Shown here: positions 38,625-49,606 of the stretch, piece by piece
Layout of the letters: every line of letters starts with the position of its first letter
How positions within the stretch are numbered: the stretch's first letter is position 1
Source: Diplolepis rosae
Lineage: Eukaryota > Arthropoda > Insecta > Hymenoptera > Diplolepididae
DNA length: 64,000 nt
NCBI GenBank assembly: GCA_030998225.1
Contig: JAPYXD010000698.1
Coordinates: forward strand, 21,033,001-21,097,000
Reading direction: 5' to 3'
The notes under the pieces: generated by a model
Told to the model about the DNA's origin: nothing
Database searches by the model: none
What the model saw: the letters and a program-made list of their open reading frames with translations, nothing else
Translations under genes and position numbers: made by a program

Positions 38625-40927
38625 CTAAGACGTTTTCCAAATGGTATCGTACAAATCAGTGCGTCGTTGACGAAAAACGGGGATCTGAGATCTTACTTCA
38701 TCAACAACTTTCAAATCTGCAATGAAATAAAAATATTCAGTTCCATTTGATGAATTATTTTGAAGTGTCAATAGGAAATTCTATTCATGACATGAGAAAC
38801 ATATATAATTACTATAATAAAAAAATCCCATTAGGTCTAATAAATCGATTTCTTATGCCTTTCTAATTTTACCTATATCTTCGACGATCATGTCTTCCTT
38901 TTCTTCCAATTCTCGTACAACAGTTGCCCATGGATCGGTAAGTTGAGTATGTCCCCATGCAATATAACCAGAGCCAGAGCCTCTTGCAGGTGAGACACAA
39001 GCTACGTAAAGTTGATTATCATTTGCTCTCGAGCGTTGAAGAAGAGACCAATGCAGAGGACCAGTTGTTAAATTGAAAGCAGCCGGATAAATCAGCACTT
39101 GACAACCTGTAATATTAATGTAGTTAAGATAATATATGTATAATGCAATACAATGCATTTTTAAACTGAAGATATATCTGTATGTAATCCAATGATACGT
39201 ATTATTATAATAAATATGAAACAATGTTTTATCATCGAGGGGCCTTTTATGTATAAAATCATGCTGAGTTCAATGTACATTATCAAAATCTATACCGACA
39301 TTAAAAAAATGTATTGTTATGATTATTGAAAACTTTTTTATGTTCATTGACGCCCTATTTGATTTTAGTAGTGAAACTTTTATTTTCCATCGATATGAAA
39401 ATTGTAAAATTACTGGATTAACATTTTTATTTAATTTTTTTCAAGTATAATCTTTAAAAATGATCAATAATTTAAATGAATATGGACTTATTTTGTTTAT
39501 CAAGCAATTTTCATTCAGCAATTAAATTTAGAAATTGGTTTTATGTTCTTGAAATGTAGTCATTTTTATACAAAATAATTCATTTGTGCCTCAAACTATG
39601 ATATATATAATCAACAAATTGCACCAAAAGATTAAAAAACCTTATTTGTTATGGTAATTTAAAATAATCTTAACATTTCACAGAGGAGGGGTTTTGTAAC
39701 TTTGATGCAGCAGAGCAAATAGTATTTTTTTATTCTTCACCGTTTAACATGCTCTTTATTTAAAAAAAAAAAAAATTCAGCAAGATCACGCAGTCTAAAA
39801 ACCAATGAGGTTTTTGACTACAATGTGCGCAATATCTCGTGACCAATATTTTTTAAAATAGGAATATATAAATATAAGAATATTTTCCTAATTTTTCCTC
39901 ACCTTGATTTCTATAAAGGCGAGCTTGTTCTTCAAATCTGATATCGTAGCAAATTCCGATTCCAAATTTGAAACCTTTCGCTTCAAAAGTAGTTAGCGAA
40001 TCACCTGAACTCAGAGTATCACTTTCTCGGAATTGTATTTTTCCTTTGATGTCAATATCAAAAAGATGCATCTAAGATTTATTATTTTTGTTGATTTCTT
40101 TCATCGATTGAACTTATTAAATATGTACTTTAAAAATTCTAATATTCAAGTTTCAATACCTTTCTATATTTTGCAACTAATTTTCCTTGAGGATCCCAAA
40201 CTGTAGCAGTATTATACAATTTTTCTCCATCTCTTTCAGGAATTGTGCCGCCAATTACATAAATTTCATTCTTTTTAGCAGCTTCTGATAATGCATTGCA
40301 TGTTTCGCCATTCGGAATAGCTTCCGCAAATTTTGGAAAATGTGCTAAGTATTTATAAACAGATAAACAAATTTTAGAACAAGATGCTATATATATAAAT
40401 GAATAACTTAAGAATCATCAAGAAATAGCAGAATCAAATAAAAGATTTTAATAAACATTTTAAATTGATAATAACACTGCGTTTCCTAGAATTGCAACAA
40501 TATTATTAAATGATTTCTTACATGTTCCGTATGGCGAATTGAAACATTCCGGTAAAGTAACAATATCAGCTCCTTTTTTCTTAGCACTTTCAATAAAAGA
40601 AATAGCTCGTGCTATATTTGAAGCCTTTTCTTCACCTACGGCAAGTTGGATTAATGCTATTCGAAGACCTATGACAAATTATGATTATAAGAAATATAAT
40701 TAATTTCTAAAAAATAACTTTATAAAGAAAATAACGATCTTAAGAAATTTGTTAAATCATCGCGAATTTGCAAGTATAATGGATAACTTCACTTCGACAA
40801 AAATGCATCTTTTTTGTAAAACTGCAATTAGTGAAAATCTGGTAGAAATATAGTCACTCTAAGAAAAATGATGTTCATTGTTTAAAATAATAAAGAAGTT
40901 ATACAATGCTTTTCACTTACGTGACAT
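38625..40927 (-). CDS. NIT2: Omega-amidase NIT2 (nitrilase family), 6 exons
   Basis: Exons in transcript order: 40927-40921, 40668-40522, 40344-40160, 40071-39903, 39106-38873 and 38716-38625, giving 277 residues, nearly the human length. It hydrolyses alpha-ketoglutaramate and alpha-ketosuccinamate to the ketoacid plus ammonia, following glutamine and asparagine transamination. The carbon-nitrogen hydrolase triad is intact: Glu43 in [10 protein letters not shown], Lys113 in KYRKMHLFDID and Cys154 in [17 protein letters not shown] and [11 protein letters not shown] are family signatures, and the end reads [11 protein letters not shown]. An in-frame ATG at 40957 would add ten residues; I chose 40927 because it gives the usual short N-terminus ([11 protein letters not shown]). 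Intron 5 contains copy 2 of a duplicated segment. Confidence 0.95.
39145..39577 (+). repeat. ~420-bp duplicated segment, copy 2, in NIT2 intron
   Basis: Nearly identical to 37822-38240 and inserted 39 bp upstream (transcript sense) of the acceptor for the exon starting at 39106. Copy 2 carries a ~13-bp internal insertion around 39510. The high identity indicates recent duplication or gene conversion. Confidence 0.9.
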
Positions 40928-41517
40928 GATTTGCCTTCCGATGTTACTTTCTAGCATATCACTTAGGTTATGTTTATTTTTTCCGGGGTATTGTAATATC
41001 TCTGATAAGTTTTGGTCTGCGGTACGTGTTAGCAACTTGTGACGTGAAGATAACGATTATCATACTAATTAAAATACAATAATATTTTCGTTAATAAATT
41101 CGTAAATTAAATAGTTTGATAATAAAAAATTCTGGTAGTTTATTTATTTATTTATTTAGTGAAATCGTTTATTAGTGAAATAGTGAATTATTTATTAGTG
41201 AATCGCTGCAAAAATGCAAATAGAAGAACGGAAAATTTAACTAATTTTAATTGATAGATTAAATATTCAGGTAATTTAATAATAAATATAATAAATTTAA
41301 ATTATTTGAATCAAGTAATAGCTTTCAAGAGAAAGCAAAAATCCAGTGTAAAAATACTTCATTAGCTCACTTTTTATTTGTTGCTTGAAATTGGATTTGG
41401 TCATCTATGTAAGAATCAGTAATATACGAAAACATTATTTATTATAAAAATGCATGAACAAAATTTCAATATACATTAAAATAGGTCTCAAGTACACTAT
41501 ATAATTAATATATACAG

Positions 41518-43718
41518 TTATCGTCTTCTAGGAGAACGCGATCGAGATTTTTTATGTCTGCCCCTGTCCTTTTTTGGCGAATCTCTCTTTATTTCTCTAT
41601 CTTTTTCTTTATGTTTTCTCTTGCTCTTATGAGCAAATCGTTCTGAAGAATTATCTCGTCTTTTATTTTTCTTTGTTTTCTTTGACTTTTTCTGTTTGTA
41701 ATCTAAATCACTATTACTGGAGTTTCTCCGCTTTCTGGATTTTCTGTCTGAATCAAAATCGTCATCACTCGAGTAATGTTTATGTTTTTTCGACTTTTTT
41801 CTGTCTCTGGATTTTTCAGTTTTGTCGTCTTTTTCTTGTTTTAAATTTTCTTCTTCGTCGACTAGAATTTCTTCTCGGGCGGAAGATCCCTTTTTCTCAG
41901 GTTTATTTTTGTATTCCTCATATTTCTTAGAATCTGAAATCAATTAAGGAGAATATTAAAAGCTATGCTTTCGGTATAAATCAGTTTCTTTTGCAACCTA
42001 AGGGGCCTTTAAATAGAGATTTATTTCCTTTATATAAATATTTTGATGCTTAAAAGGTTTTTTGAACTTAAGCTCAGTAATGTAATTTTCAAAATATTTT
42101 TTGAACTTGTGTATAAAGAAAATTATAGAGGAAAAAATGAAATGAAAATTGATTTATAGTCTATTTAAAAGTCCCTAGATGTTTTATTGCTGAGTTAAAA
42201 TATCTCACTTAGCACTTTTGCGTTTTTGTCATACTCATTCCTCGAAACAGGATGAACCATCGACTCATTAACTGAGATTACGCTGCCTCCAATTGCTAAT
42301 TTAATAATTAATCGCCCAGCATCATCGTCAAGTCCTTCAATTTGTCCATAGTTCCCAGAATGCTTTCCTATAATTATTTTAACATAGGCTCCTTTGACGA
42401 GTTTCAAGTTCTCCGCTTCTGCCGACTTAGAAGCTGCAATTTGTTTCTGTATCTGCGCTTTATCAGCACCTAATCCCATTCCTCGTGGTCTTAACTCTGG
42501 AATAACAGCAGCTACAATTCTGTAAAATTATGATTATTGTATGATATTTTATAGATAATTTATATGATCAAGATTAAACCTCTCTTCCTAAAAGCTTAAT
42601 GAATTGTTCATACTTCTCATTTTTACCGATTCCTTTGCCTGGTTGCCATCCCATTCCTCGTAACATTGCCTCTCCATACTTCTCGATAGGAACTTGCTCA
42701 TAATCTTCTAATGTAGACTGTAAGAAATATTCCATTAATATTAGAGATATCACAAATTCGGTTATAATGTAAAATTTTCAAAAATTGCGAATCCGAAAGG
42801 GTCTTACTTCTTTTTTTCCTACTAAGGACTCGTCTTCAGGTAAAGGAACAACAGAGACATTCGTTTCTTCACCTTTTTGGTTTTGTAAATTAAGGTCTTG
42901 TAGGATTTCTTGAGCTGCTTGCTCTTCTAAGCTTTTTGACGGTTCATTAGATACTTCTTGCTTGATGTTCTCTACACACATCGGTTGCGGTGTATCTTTC
43001 GATGTAACAACATTGACGCCAGAAGCATCTTCAGGTATTTCTCGCTTAATTTCAACATTATTTAAATCTCCATTTATAGCTGGCTCTGGTTTAGGTTCAA
43101 AAATATCTGCATTAACCTTATTTAATATTCTTTCGTGCCAAGTTTTGGAACCTAGCATGGGAATGACGAGAGGTTCATCCTTTTTTTCTTCTCCACTGTG
43201 AAATATAAATAAATCTATAATACGAGTTAATAATATTTTTAATTGTAATGCTGTCATGTTTATACATTAAATATTGTTAAAAAATTATCCAAGACCCTTA
43301 TTTTTGTAGATTTTAGCACTATTATTTAAAACTGTTATGCCTGTTACATATATTAGAAAATGTTTGTGATGTGTATTTGATAATGTAAAATAAAAACATT
43401 ATTATTGAAATCATTTCATATAAAGAAAAAGAAGGATTCGGTGAAAAATATTTTTATTATAATCATTTACCATAAAATATAATATATAAAACGTGTAATA
43501 AAAACATCAAACCAAAAGGTTAGCTAGTTTTAGGTTAGATTGAGGTTATGTCACTACATGTTTGAGATTATTTTTTTCACTTACCCCACAACTTTAATCG
43601 CTTTTTCGTCCAAACATTCTATAAAATCGACTTTTTTCTCTACTGGAGTATTATTTAAAAGCGGCTTCTTCAAGGATTTCGAAAAACCGAATGATATTTT
43701 CTTTTCTCCACTTGCCAT
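41518..43718 (-). CDS. GPKOW: GPKOW / Spp2-type splicing factor, 5 exons
   Basis: Exons in transcript order: 43718-43585, 43195-42808, 42717-42614, 42519-42209 and 41933-41518, giving 450 residues. In the family this G-patch protein recruits and stimulates the DEAH helicase DHX16/Prp2 in the activated spliceosome. The N-terminus MASGEKKISFGFSKS is the conserved family start. The G-patch spans ~188-228 (YGEAMLRGMGWQPGKGIG through RPRGMGLG, split by an intron), and a KOW motif lies at ~250-285 (VKGAYVKIIIGKHSGNYGQ). The last ~135 residues are Lys/Arg/Ser-rich (SRSRSPRRR end). The exon 3 donor is GAGAA|GTATGA; other GT sites there break phase. A second KOW motif, present in human GPKOW, is not evident. 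An AATAAA (41443-41438) lies ~75 bp past the stop. Confidence 0.94.
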
Positions 43719-45545
43719 TCTTGAGGCTTTCACTTAGAAGTTTTAATAAGAGTAAAGAGGAAAATAAATGTTGAAATAATTTTTTAATAGCAATATCATT
43801 GCTTTATCATATATAAACAATTAATTTTATCAGGAACTTTTAGGCAGATAATTATTTTCGCGAGAATAAACTAAATTTCTATCTTGCGCCTTTCACCAAA
43901 ATATTTTATACTTTGCTGAAACTAATATCACTAGAGTGCGTGCTGAACTTCTATGGCGCCAAATTTAAAATACGATTACTAAAGTAGGTGAAATTCAAAT
44001 TATTACCTTAAGATTAAATAGAAATTCGAACAAAATTGAATAAAAAATTGTTTCATGAATACACAGTATTCTATACAGTAATACCCTCCGAATAAATTTA
44101 AAATAAAGAATTATAACATATGAAATAGGTTCAAATTAAAATTGTTGATTTTTTAATTCATAAGAATACTTGAGTATTTTGCCAGAAATAAAATATTTGA
44201 AATTTTTGGTTAGTATAATCCATATTATATCTTTCAATTCATACCTGATATTTTTAGATATTCTCAATTTCACTAAATTGCAATATAAAAATTTTAGTAT
44301 ATGTAAATTACAACTTTAGAAATATAAAGACATGAAAATCCCTTTTTTAAATTGTTTGTGGATTAGAATTTAGGAAGAAACAATTAACTATTATTTTATA
44401 ATATTTGAATACTAAAATGTTTTTTCTAAGTTTATATGCATTTTATTCACAGTCACAGAACAACGGTTCTTGTAATGAAAAGGTGAATGTGTTTTGTAGG
44501 CGAAATAAACCTAGAATGTAAATGTAATAGCATGAATGACTAAAGCATCAGTTGCCCCAAGTACCTCGAGCAGTGAAGATGGTGACGAGCCCATATAAAT
44601 TCAGGTAAATAATATTTAAATATTAACAAATATTTAATAAAATTTAATTGAAATAGCTACTATATACTTATAGTTTTTAAAATATACTTCAAATTATTTT
44701 AAATTCCAAATATTCATTACTACTTACCCTCAATTTTATATTTCATATTTAAAAAACCTTATTATTATTAAATAAAAATAAAATATTAAATAAAAAAATA
44801 AAATAAGGAGTTTTGTACAATTAAAAAAAACAATAATAAAAATTATAGTTATATTTTAATTCAATTCACCATAATTTTAATTACAAGCAGATTGAACTTT
44901 TTCTGTTTATCTTTATTAATTATACTCGCTGTGCGTGTTAAAGAAATTAATTATTTTGACCAATTTTTGCCTTGTTGAAATTACGGAAAGCACATAAATT
45001 CCAATCATTCAGAATCCTGTAATTTAAAAATGCATTCAAGGGCTCTTTTTAAAATTATTTATAACATTTTAAAAATTAATCCTTACTTACAATTAAATTT
45101 TGATTATATATCTATTTTATGGAAACATGGAAATTTATTAAGAAGCAGTATCTAACTGTAAAGACGAGGATATAACTGTGAGCCCGATTCAAATAACGGC
45201 AGGACAGCGGCGATATCCTGCAAGGATTTGTTCCGCTATCGTGAAATCCAGACAAGCTACAGCCATGTTGTTCACATTTTATACTATGTGAGTAACCGTT
45301 TGATGACTTTGCGTTGTGACCGATCATTGAACCGCACACTGAAAAAAAATAGCTGACTTATCTATAATCTGGTTCATAAAACCGCATGATGCTTGTCACA
45401 ATTAGATTTATATACTTGAATCAACCCTAAAATATGGTTCTTTTTTTAACGTAAAACTTGAATAAAAGTTGAATCAAATATATTTTGCAAATGCACATTG
45501 TATGAAATAATTAATTTCCTTATTTAGTTCTCTGCATTTATCTCT

Positions 45546-45720
45546 GCTCTCTAAATCTGAATCAGTGAGATTTTCACTGAATTAAAATCAGTAACCCACG
45601 TTTGACTGGGAAATCAGTTATTTTTCACAGAAAATCAGTGTAATATCACGGATTGTCCAATCAGAAGTGGGTTGCTGATTTCAATTCAGTGAAAATTTCA
45701 CCGATTCAGATTTAAAGGGC
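45546..45720. mobile_element. Palindromic MITE, TCTCTAAATCTGAATCA family, copy 2
   Basis: Left end GCTCTCTAAATCTGAATCAG, right end CCGATTCAGATTTAAAGGGC, with inverted ATCAGTAACCCACG-type words inside. Diverged relative of 12399-12675. Confidence 0.65.
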
Positions 45721-45721
45721 G

Positions 45722-46322
45722 AAATTCATTTCGAGTCAATCAGTATTATTCAGATTCATTCCGATATCTGTATCCGAGCCAATGCGAATCATTCCGAACT
45801 AATCCAAAAAACATTTTGTATCTCGTTTGATGAAAAGCGGTAAAAAATCAATTCGACTTAATCCGATAATTTCCGAGAGATCAATCCGACTTAATCCGAT
45901 TAATTCCGAGACATCAATCCGAGCTCGAATTTATCCAAACCGAATGAATCCGAACCAATCCCAAACCAAGTTTTCAATCCAGATCAATCCGAATCAATCC
46001 GAGCTCGGATTGATCCAAACCGAATTTTCATTCAGAATCAATCCGAATCATTCCGACCATGGATCATTCGGATTGATTCTGAATGGAAATTCGGTTTAGA
46101 TCAATCCAAGCATCGGATTGACACGGATTGATCTGGATTGAAAACTTGGTTTCGGATTGTTTCGGATTCATTCGGATTGATCTCTCGGAAATTAGCGGAT
46201 TAAGTCGAATTGATTTTTGAACGTTTTTCATCAAACAAGGTTCAAAATGATTTTCGGATTATTTCGGAATGATTCGCATTGGCCCGCATACAGATATCGG
46301 AATGAATTTCAATCCGATACTT
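45722..46322. mobile_element. ~600-bp palindrome built of AATCCGA words, copy 1
   Basis: Arms fold about a centre near 46040. Matching landmarks include TCAGTATTATTC-side ATATCTGTATCC / GCATACAGATATCGG, TTTTCAATCCAGATCAATCC / GGATTGATCTGGATTGAAAA, and AGAATCAATCCGAATCATTC / GATCATTCGGATTGATTCT. Short words of the AATCCGA / TCGGATT type recur throughout. A shorter relative lies at 56335-56690. An open frame on it (45827-46099) is repeat-derived and not a gene. Confidence 0.85.
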
Positions 46323-47169
46323 TCGTCAGGGAAGTTGGAATGAACTGAAATATAGTTGGTTCAACCATAATTTTTTACAGTGTATATAAAAACATTTTCA
46401 GCTCGAATGATTTTTCCTATAAGTTACCTAAATAAATAATACGAATCATGCAAACATATAAGAAAGAGTTTTTAAATAATAGACACAATGCTTTGCAAAC
46501 ATGTTTTCCTTATCATCTCCAAGTCTTTTTGAATCTTTGGAAAGGCACTTCTTATAAACGTTCTCCATACTTTGTAACTCCTGAAAAATTGATTCACTTG
46601 AGTAAAAGAATTGTCTTGATATTTTAAAATCTATTATAAATGTTAATTGCTCTGCGTGCAATACATTTTAAGCAACTTCAAAATCGAAACATTTTTTCAT
46701 TCAAAAATTAAAAAGACAGTTACTGAAAATAATAGCACTAGATAAAATCTCAGTAGTTTTTAGAATTTAAATAAGTAACTAAACATTTCTATAAAAAATT
46801 ACAATTTTTGAATCATTATTGTTAATTGTAATCTATTGTGTTTTATTTCAAAGGTTCATTTCTACCCAGAAAACGAGTGAAAAGCAATATAATATAAATA
46901 AAATTCAATACTGCACTTGAAATATATTTTTACTAGATCAGCAAAATTACTTACCTTGCTGAGAAAGTACTTTTAGAATAAGATATAATAAATTTGAATA
47001 AACCATAATAAAGTGCCGATTATAATTTTTTCTATAATTTCATAGTTGGGAGAAATTATAGCCAAATTTATAAACGATTACAATTTTTGCTGAATTTTGG
47101 ATAATTCTACAAAATTGATTAAATATGCACTGCTGTGGAAAAGTCGCCGTGCACTTGTTTTTAACCATT

Positions 47170-48165
47170 CATATAAAAGCTTAAAATTCATAAAATACCC
47201 AAAAATTAATTTTTTTTAAATAACATGGAAGGTAATTAAATTCTGCATTTAATGACCACAAAACAAAACATTTTAGTCCATTATTAACGAAGATATTGCA
47301 AAAAGAAGCAAAAATTCGAAGCTTTTTTAAATTTTGAATAACGCTTGAAATGGTGAAAATTTTAAAAATTTTCTTGACTCATTTCAAAATGAGATTTACG
47401 TAGAATTTTAGTAATGTAACAAGTAAATTGTAATCATTTTTTCTTGAATGCAGCCAAAATCTGAGCTCAGAACGAAAAAGTTGTAAAACTTAAAATTTAT
47501 AAAAGAAATTTTGAAAATAATTTTTTGTCCGCCGTACACCGAAAGTTAGCTTTGTCGATGTCGTTTTGCGTCCGGAAAGTTGATTTTCCCGCACTAGTGC
47601 GGTAAAATTTTAAGTGTGCAGAAAATTGAAACACATTTAAAAATTTTACTGCACTAGCATATCATATTATATTATTATTATTATTATTAAGTATGATAAA
47701 TATTTTGATAGATTTTTTCTTGATACTATTAAAGTTAAAATTTACAAAAACAAATTTGTAAAAATACAAAGGATTCACATACTTGAAAAATAAAATTTAA
47801 AAATTCTAAAAATTGATAATATGAAAAAATACGAAACATCATTAAAAAATACAATAAAATTATCTTCAAAATTTCTTTCATAAATAATTTCAAGAAAAAA
47901 TTATTACAGTTTACTTGTTACATTACTGACATTCTACGTAAATCTCATTCTGAAATAAGTCAAGAAAAGTTAAAAAATATTTATTATTTCAAGAGTTATT
48001 CAAAATTTAAAAAAACGTTGAAGTTTGGTTTTTTTGGCAATATCTTCGTTAATAATGGACTAAATATTTCGTTTTGGGGTCATTAAATGCAGAATTTTGT
48101 TACCTTCCACTTTCCATATAAATTCATTGTTTGGTATTTTATAAATTAGAAAATGTATGATTTTA
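47170..48165. mobile_element. ~1-kb inverted-repeat element
   Basis: The left arm (about 47170-47450) and right arm (about 47890-48160) match in inverse, for example CATTTAATGACC / GGTCATTAAATG, TAGTCCATTATTAACGAAGA / TCTTCGTTAATAATGGACTA and GAGATTTACGTAGAAT / ATTCTACGTAAATCTC. The centre holds a smaller unrelated palindrome-derived segment near 47525-47640. No transposase frame. Confidence 0.82.
47525..47645. mobile_element. ACACCGAAAGTTAGC MITE, partial copy nested in 47170-48165
   Basis: Contains GCCGTACACCGAAAGTTAGC and TGCGGTAAAATTTTAAGTGTG, both shared with the palindrome at 55605-55722. Only one terminal repeat is present. Confidence 0.7.
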
Positions 48166-49606
48166 AAACCATTACCGTTTATTGTAACCTATTGTAATCT
48201 ATCGTAAAAACACTTTTTTTTACCAGGGTGAGTTTCATAAAACGTAATTCCTGGATAATTTGGAGCATTTTTTCGTGATAGATGAAAATGACCGAACAAT
48301 TGTTAAATGACCGGATCTCAGGTAGGCCGGAACAGAGTATAATAGTGCGGAAACGCATGGTAAATTATATTTGTAATGGTGAACTGGGCCCTTGTTCCAT
48401 GGTAGGATATTCGTACGAGTACTTTACCCGACTCGATCAGATTTCACACCGGAAGGAACAGGTGGAATAATAATCCTTCCAACGATTTATAATCTATTGT
48501 ATTTTTCGGTAAAAATACAACCTGACATTCACTGCCACATCATTCTCATTTATTTCGTCACCATGAAAACTCTGTCCGTTCTATTCCCTGCCATGTAATT
48601 ACTGTATTAAGCAATAATAAATAAAAGAGAAAACTAGAAATTATTTATAAATTAAAATTTAATAAGTTAATTCTGAATTCAATTTTTTCTAATTATTCCT
48701 TAAAACGAATCCATATTTCAACATTTTTGAATTACAAGCAAGGAGATAGTTTTGAAAAAGTAATAGTAATAAAAGAAATAAATCACGAAAGTAAACTCTT
48801 GATTAATTAATTTTTTAATTATCATAATTTCCTGACAAATATTCGATGATAAATTTATAGTGTTCCTAGAGTGGAAAAATTTCATTGGTCATTTAGGGAT
48901 TTTTCATGATAAAATCTAATGATGGACATTTTTTAAATTGAGTATTCCGCAAATTCTAAATTTTTAAAATTTACAATTAGTAACAATTAGTACGACTGGA
49001 TACAGTGATTTTCAGATTAAATCAATCATTTAAAATATAAATATTATGAAATTCTCGATTAGAGTGCTTCTAGTTTGTAAAGGAAAAAAGAATTTTGAAT
49101 GCAGTTTTTCTATAAATAATTAAATAGATATAAATGTTGCTATCGAAATTAAAAGTCTGAAATTTTTGTTACTTTTAATTAGGAATAAATTGGAGAATTC
49201 ACAACCTCCGTAGAATTTATTGAATTTAATCTTTGATGGAAAACAAAAAAAAATGAAGATGGCACTCTTTTGAGAGTCGAATTCCTAAAACTATTTTAAA
49301 AAATAAAACTAAATTATGCTTATCAGTTCAATTTTTTAATTCCTTCACGAGAGATCATAGAAATATAAAAAAGAAAAATATAGAAAAAAAAATTAGTCAT
49401 AAATTGATTACTACTTTTTTGAAAATCGTTAAATTTACGTAAATCTCTGACTTTAATTTACAAAATCGATACATAATTTCAATCTGTGAACCAACAGTAA
49501 ATTAGATGGTATAAAAATTCAAAAACAAAAATGAAAATAATATTTTTCTACTTTTTTTAAGACTGAAAATATTTTATTAATGTTTTCATGTTCCGGCAGG
49601 TTGAGA

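Larger units (their letters stand above)
43719..49599. other. Gene-poor, palindrome-rich stretch
   Basis: No convincing coding exon. Two compositionally balanced patches stand out: about 45130-45340 and about 48220-48600. Either could be a 5' exon or promoter of the secreted-protein gene starting at 49607, whose first coding exon follows a CAG acceptor at 49597-49599. Named repeats are listed separately. Confidence 0.45.

Noticed and set aside
42614..42717. Extending GPKOW exon 3 to the GAGAG|GTTTAA donor or cutting it at ATCG|GTAAAA
   Set aside because: Either choice breaks the reading phase into the exon at 42519 or inserts a stop. Only GAGAA|GTATGA preserves the G-patch.
45827..46099. 90-codon frame rich in Asn-Pro-Asn-Gln-Ser
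   Set aside because: Made entirely of AATCCGA words of a palindromic repeat; not a gene.
48282..48598. Overlapping 62- and 68-codon frames in a balanced-composition patch
   Set aside because: No domain or splice support. May be a 5' non-coding exon, but the evidence is too weak to call.
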